The notes under the pieces: generated by a model
Seen by the model: only the letters and a program-made list of their open reading frames with translations
Databases searched by the model: none
What the model was told of the DNA's origin: nothing
In this document: positions 61,941 through 64,000 of the stretch, piece by piece
Layout: the number at the start of each line of letters is the position of its first letter
Position numbering within the stretch: the stretch's first letter is position 1
Program-made: the position numbers and the translations under genes
NCBI GenBank assembly: GCA_963974105.1
Contig: CAXBBG010000004.1
Coordinates: 1 to 64,000 of the forward strand
Direction of reading: 5' to 3'
Origin: UBA2136 sp963974105
GTDB lineage: Bacteria; Pseudomonadota; Alphaproteobacteria; UBA2136
DNA length: 64,000 nucleotides

Positions 61941-62720
61941 ATGGATATCATGCAGGGAAAACGCGGTCTAATAATGGGCGTCGCCAACAAAAACTCAATT
62001 GCTTGGGGTATTGCTCAACAACTCAGTGAAGCTGGTGCTGAAATTGGATTTACTTATGTAGGCGAAGCGCTTGAGCGCCGTGTTAAACCTTTAGCACAAA
62101 GCATAGGCAGTGACTTCATTGTAGAATGTGATGTGTGCGATGACACAGCGATTGCTGAAACTGTAAAACAAGTTGAAGCTAAATGGGGGAAAATTGATTT
62201 CCTTGTTCATGCCATTGCTTTTAGCGACAAAGAAGAGCTTAAAGGACGATATATTGAAACCACACGCTCTAACTTTAAAAACACACTTGATGTTTCTTGC
62301 TATTCCTTTACAGCTGTCGCTAAGGCGTTTGAACCACTTCTAAATGAAGGTGCTTCATTATTAACGCTTAGCTATTATGGCTCTGAAAAAATTGTACCGA
62401 ACTATAATGTTATGGGCGTTGCAAAGGCGGCATTGGAAGCTTCTGTTCGTTACTTAGCAGACGATATGGGCGCAAATGGTATGCGTGTTAACAGTATAAG
62501 CGCTGGGCCAATTCGCACATTAGCTGCTGCTGGTATTACAGGATTTAAAGGTATTTTAGATGCCAATGAGAGAAATGCACCATTAAAACGTAATGTAACA
62601 CAAGAAGAAGTTGGTAAAACCGCTCTTTGGTTACTAAGCGACCTTGCAAGTGGTGTTACAGGTGGCAATATTCACGTTGACGGAGGTGCTAGCCAAGTAG
62701 GTGTTATGCTGGCTGACTAA
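61941..62720 (+). CDS. fabI: Enoyl-[acyl-carrier-protein] reductase (NADH) FabI
   Basis: Catalyses the last reduction in each round of fatty acid elongation. The 259-aa short-chain dehydrogenase has the cofactor site GLIMGVANKNSIAWGIAQ, the HAIAFSDKEEL segment and the catalytic Tyr-x6-Lys pair in YNVMGVAKAALE, followed by SAGPIRTLAA. Length is normal. AAAGGA 9 bp upstream supports ATG 61941 over the ATG four codons in. A strong terminator follows. FabI is the target of triclosan-type inhibitors. Confidence 0.96.
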   Translation: MDIMQGKRGLIMGVANKNSIAWGIAQQLSEAGAEIGFTYVGEALERRVKPLAQSIGSDFIVECDVCDDTAIAETVKQVEAKWGKIDFLVHAIAFSDKEELKGRYIETTRSNFKNTLDVSCYSFTAVAKAFEPLLNEGASLLTLSYYGSEKIVPNYNVMGVAKAALEASVRYLADDMGANGMRVNSISAGPIRTLAAAGITGFKGILDANERNAPLKRNVTQEEVGKTALWLLSDLASGVTGGNIHVDGGASQVGVMLAD

Positions 62721-62735
62721 AGATATATGAGAAAT

Positions 62736-62770
62736 AAAAAAAAGAGCCTATAAAGGCTCTTTTTTATTTC
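62736..62770 (+). terminator. Intrinsic terminator of fabI
   Basis: GAGCCT / AGGCTC with flanking A and T runs forms a long stem with a 4-nt loop and T tract, 23 bp after the fabI stop. Confidence 0.9.
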
Positions 62771-62876
62771 GATAGGACTAAAAATACTTCACCAGCAGCA
62801 ATAGCATTTTTTCTAGTTGTTGCGAATGACTCGATTGAAGGCCTTGTGTAGTCTTTATCTGTTGATAAATTTCACC

Positions 62877-63242
62877 TTATTTAAATAAATAATAAGCTGC
62901 GAAAAATCCTGCTATAAAAAAACTTTCTTCATGTTTTGTAACGCGATTCTTTTTTTGAGCATATAACTTGAATTGCATTAACGCGCCGTAGGTCGCCTCT
63001 AAATTTAAAGGCTTAAGCTGCAACTTTTTATGATGACGATACACATGACGCTGATTTGTAAATTGCTGAATAGTAGCATAAGCGCAAGTTGCTATGACAA
63101 ATCCATGGTCATATGCATTAAAACAGGCATCGCTTGCTTTATTTAAATTACACTTTTTTAAATAATCGGTAAGAGTTATTTTAACTATCCAACTGTTTGT
63201 TACAGTCATTGGCGTAAGCTTTATTGTGGTGTCAGATTCCAT
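62877..63242 (-). CDS. Unknown protein (121 aa), second of a gene pair
   Basis: Not recognised. The soluble product is basic in its middle (RHVYRHHKKLQLK) and has a hydrophobic C-terminus (FFIAGFFAAYYLFK) that could be a buried or membrane-associated helix. GGAGG lies 7 bp before the ATG and is itself part of GGAGGTGCCTCC, where the last bases are complementary to the ribosome site. It follows the 113-aa gene by 24 bp in one unit. No function can be given. Confidence 0.65.
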   Translation of the reverse strand: MESDTTIKLTPMTVTNSWIVKITLTDYLKKCNLNKASDACFNAYDHGFVIATCAYATIQQFTNQRHVYRHHKKLQLKPLNLEATYGALMQFKLYAQKKNRVTKHEESFFIAGFFAAYYLFK

Positions 63243-63266
63243 GGAGGCACCTCCTATATATTAAAC

Positions 63267-63608
63267 TTAAGCAGATTTTTTTTCTGTAAGGCTCTGCACG
63301 GCAGTTAAAACTACTGTAGAATTAATAGCGCATTCGGCAGGAACCTTAGAATTGAAAGCACGTAACAAATGCTCAAGCTCTTGGAGATCTATTTTTTGAA
63401 GCGGGGAAATTGTTGTAAGTATGCTTTTTGCAATATCCGTTGCTATAGAAGAGTTTGGATTATACGTATATAGATAATGATATAGTTTAAAATAAATTTC
63501 AGTGACTGCGCCACGTACAGCGGCTTTTTCAAGCGATGTTAGGTTTGGTAGTGAAAGTAAGGCTGTATCCAATTTTGTAAGTAAATCAGCAGATTTAGTG
63601 TTAGCCAT
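63267..63608 (-). CDS. Unknown helical protein (113 aa), first of a gene pair
   Basis: Not recognised. The product is predicted soluble and mostly helical (LLTKLDTALLSLPNLTSLEKAAVRG). The frame is open to 63623, but GGAGG lies 8 bp before ATG 63608. It is the first gene of a two-gene unit with the 121-aa gene. A minus-strand promoter with a perfect TTGACA lies about 85 bp upstream. No function can be given. Confidence 0.65.
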   Translation of the reverse strand: MANTKSADLLTKLDTALLSLPNLTSLEKAAVRGAVTEIYFKLYHYLYTYNPNSSIATDIAKSILTTISPLQKIDLQELEHLLRAFNSKVPAECAINSTVVLTAVQSLTEKKSA

Positions 63609-63669
63609 AGTGAAGGCCTCCATCAGTATTATATAAGAAAAAGTAGATGTGTTTTATTTTGATATGCTA

Positions 63670-63698
63670 CATTTAAGAGATAATGCATACAATGTCAA
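63670..63698 (-). promoter_or_regulatory. Putative promoter of the 113-aa/121-aa gene pair
   Basis: On the minus strand TTGACA (plus 63693-63698) and a weak -10 TAAATG (63670-63675) are 17 bp apart. Confidence 0.4.
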
Positions 63699-63783
63699 GT
63701 TTTATAGGCCGCTAAACTTAAAATCCACACTTCATTTAACCTTATTTCTTTACAAAAAACCTTATATTTTGTATGTTTTTCTT

Positions 63784-64000
63784 ATGAAAAATATTGCACA
63801 GCTAGAAAACATCGCTTTTAAAACTTTTATTATGCCAGCGGATCTTAATTTCCACGGCACACTTTTTGGTGGCGCTATGCTTGCTTACCTTGATAAAGCC
63901 GGTGCTATTGTTGCCCAAAAGCGTTGTAAATCACGTGTTTTTTTGGTTGCTATGAATAAATCAGAATTTATAAAACCTGCCCGATTGAACGACGCAATTA
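63784..64000 (+). CDS. Acyl-CoA thioesterase, hotdog fold (partial, runs off the window)
   Basis: The first 72 codons are present. The segment MPADLNFHGTLFGGAMLAYLD is the hotdog-fold signature of YciA/ACOT-type acyl-CoA thioesterases, with the active-site loop before the central helix, followed by VAMNKSEFIKPARLND. These enzymes hydrolyse acyl-CoA esters in the cytoplasm. No clear ribosome site precedes ATG 63784, so the start is moderately sure. The rest lies beyond base 64000. Confidence 0.85.
   Translation, partial: MKNIAQLENIAFKTFIMPADLNFHGTLFGGAMLAYLDKAGAIVAQKRCKSRVFLVAMNKSEFIKPARLNDAI

Noticed and set aside
1..64000. tRNA or rRNA genes
   Set aside because: No cloverleaf-like T-arm sequence (GGTTCGAATCC type) with pairing arms or rRNA segment was recognised on either strand; only a covariance-model scan could exclude them fully.

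Overview
The window looks like a piece of the chromosome of an AT-rich alphaproteobacterium. The evidence is gene order: recG / sdhE-mfd, the run mltB-rlpA-dacA-tmk-holB-metG-tatD, hfq-hflX, and an xerD-accA neighbourhood are arrangements I know from alphaproteobacteria. Most genes use TAA stops and have GGAGG-type ribosome sites, and many are followed by strong intrinsic terminators. I cannot name the order or genus from sequence alone. No tRNA, rRNA, insertion sequence, prophage or CRISPR array was seen.

Layout. 1-120: end of a ~50-bp tandem repeat array. 216-8146: recG facing sdhE-mfd, then a small membrane protein, smpB, thymidine kinase and ndk. 8275-12017: PrkA kinase and its DUF444/YeaH partner, each with its own terminator. 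12276-13241: exported transglutaminase-like protein. 13177-22949: a ten-gene minus-strand chemosensory operon (STAS, MCP, cheY, cheA, cheW, cheR, cheD, cheB, STAS, then a kinase-receiver-phosphatase). 23195-27668: recA, a membrane protein and gyrA. 28362-32291: a PAS-PAS-GGDEF-EAL protein with a GH3-like enzyme. 32501-41974: a nine-gene minus-strand run from mltB down to an unusual zinc-finger/dead-TatD/cadherin-like chimera. 42164-50598: MAPEG protein, hflX, hfq, a degenerate kinase-like protein, accA, a YqiA-like esterase, a small secreted protein, and xerD preceded by a 720-aa exported protein and a 49-aa membrane protein. 50762-56977: CorB/CNNM protein, Ca/Na antiporter, and an oligopeptide-binding lipoprotein with a single DppB-type permease. 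57004-64000: elbB, prmA, ftsH, pncC/cinA, fabI, several unknown small genes and the start of an acyl-CoA thioesterase.

The most interesting system is the chemosensory operon. It has a full CheA/W/Y core and all adaptation enzymes (CheR, CheB, CheD). It ends in a partner-switching module: a STAS protein with a phosphorylatable serine, and one polypeptide carrying an RsbW-like kinase domain, a receiver domain and an RsbU-like PP2C phosphatase. No flagellar or pilus gene is nearby, so the output is probably regulatory rather than motility (inference). The receptor has a two-helix membrane hairpin with no room for a periplasmic sensor domain, and carries an FQDxxxQ motif like the active site of the CheY phosphatase CheZ. 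It shares an acidic D-N-x-I-E-L-F-like C-terminal tail with CheD.

The second notable item is the chimera at 32501-34360. It is a TatD paralogue that has lost nearly all its metal ligands, with an eight-ligand zinc module in front and a cadherin-like repeat behind, in the same run as the intact tatD.
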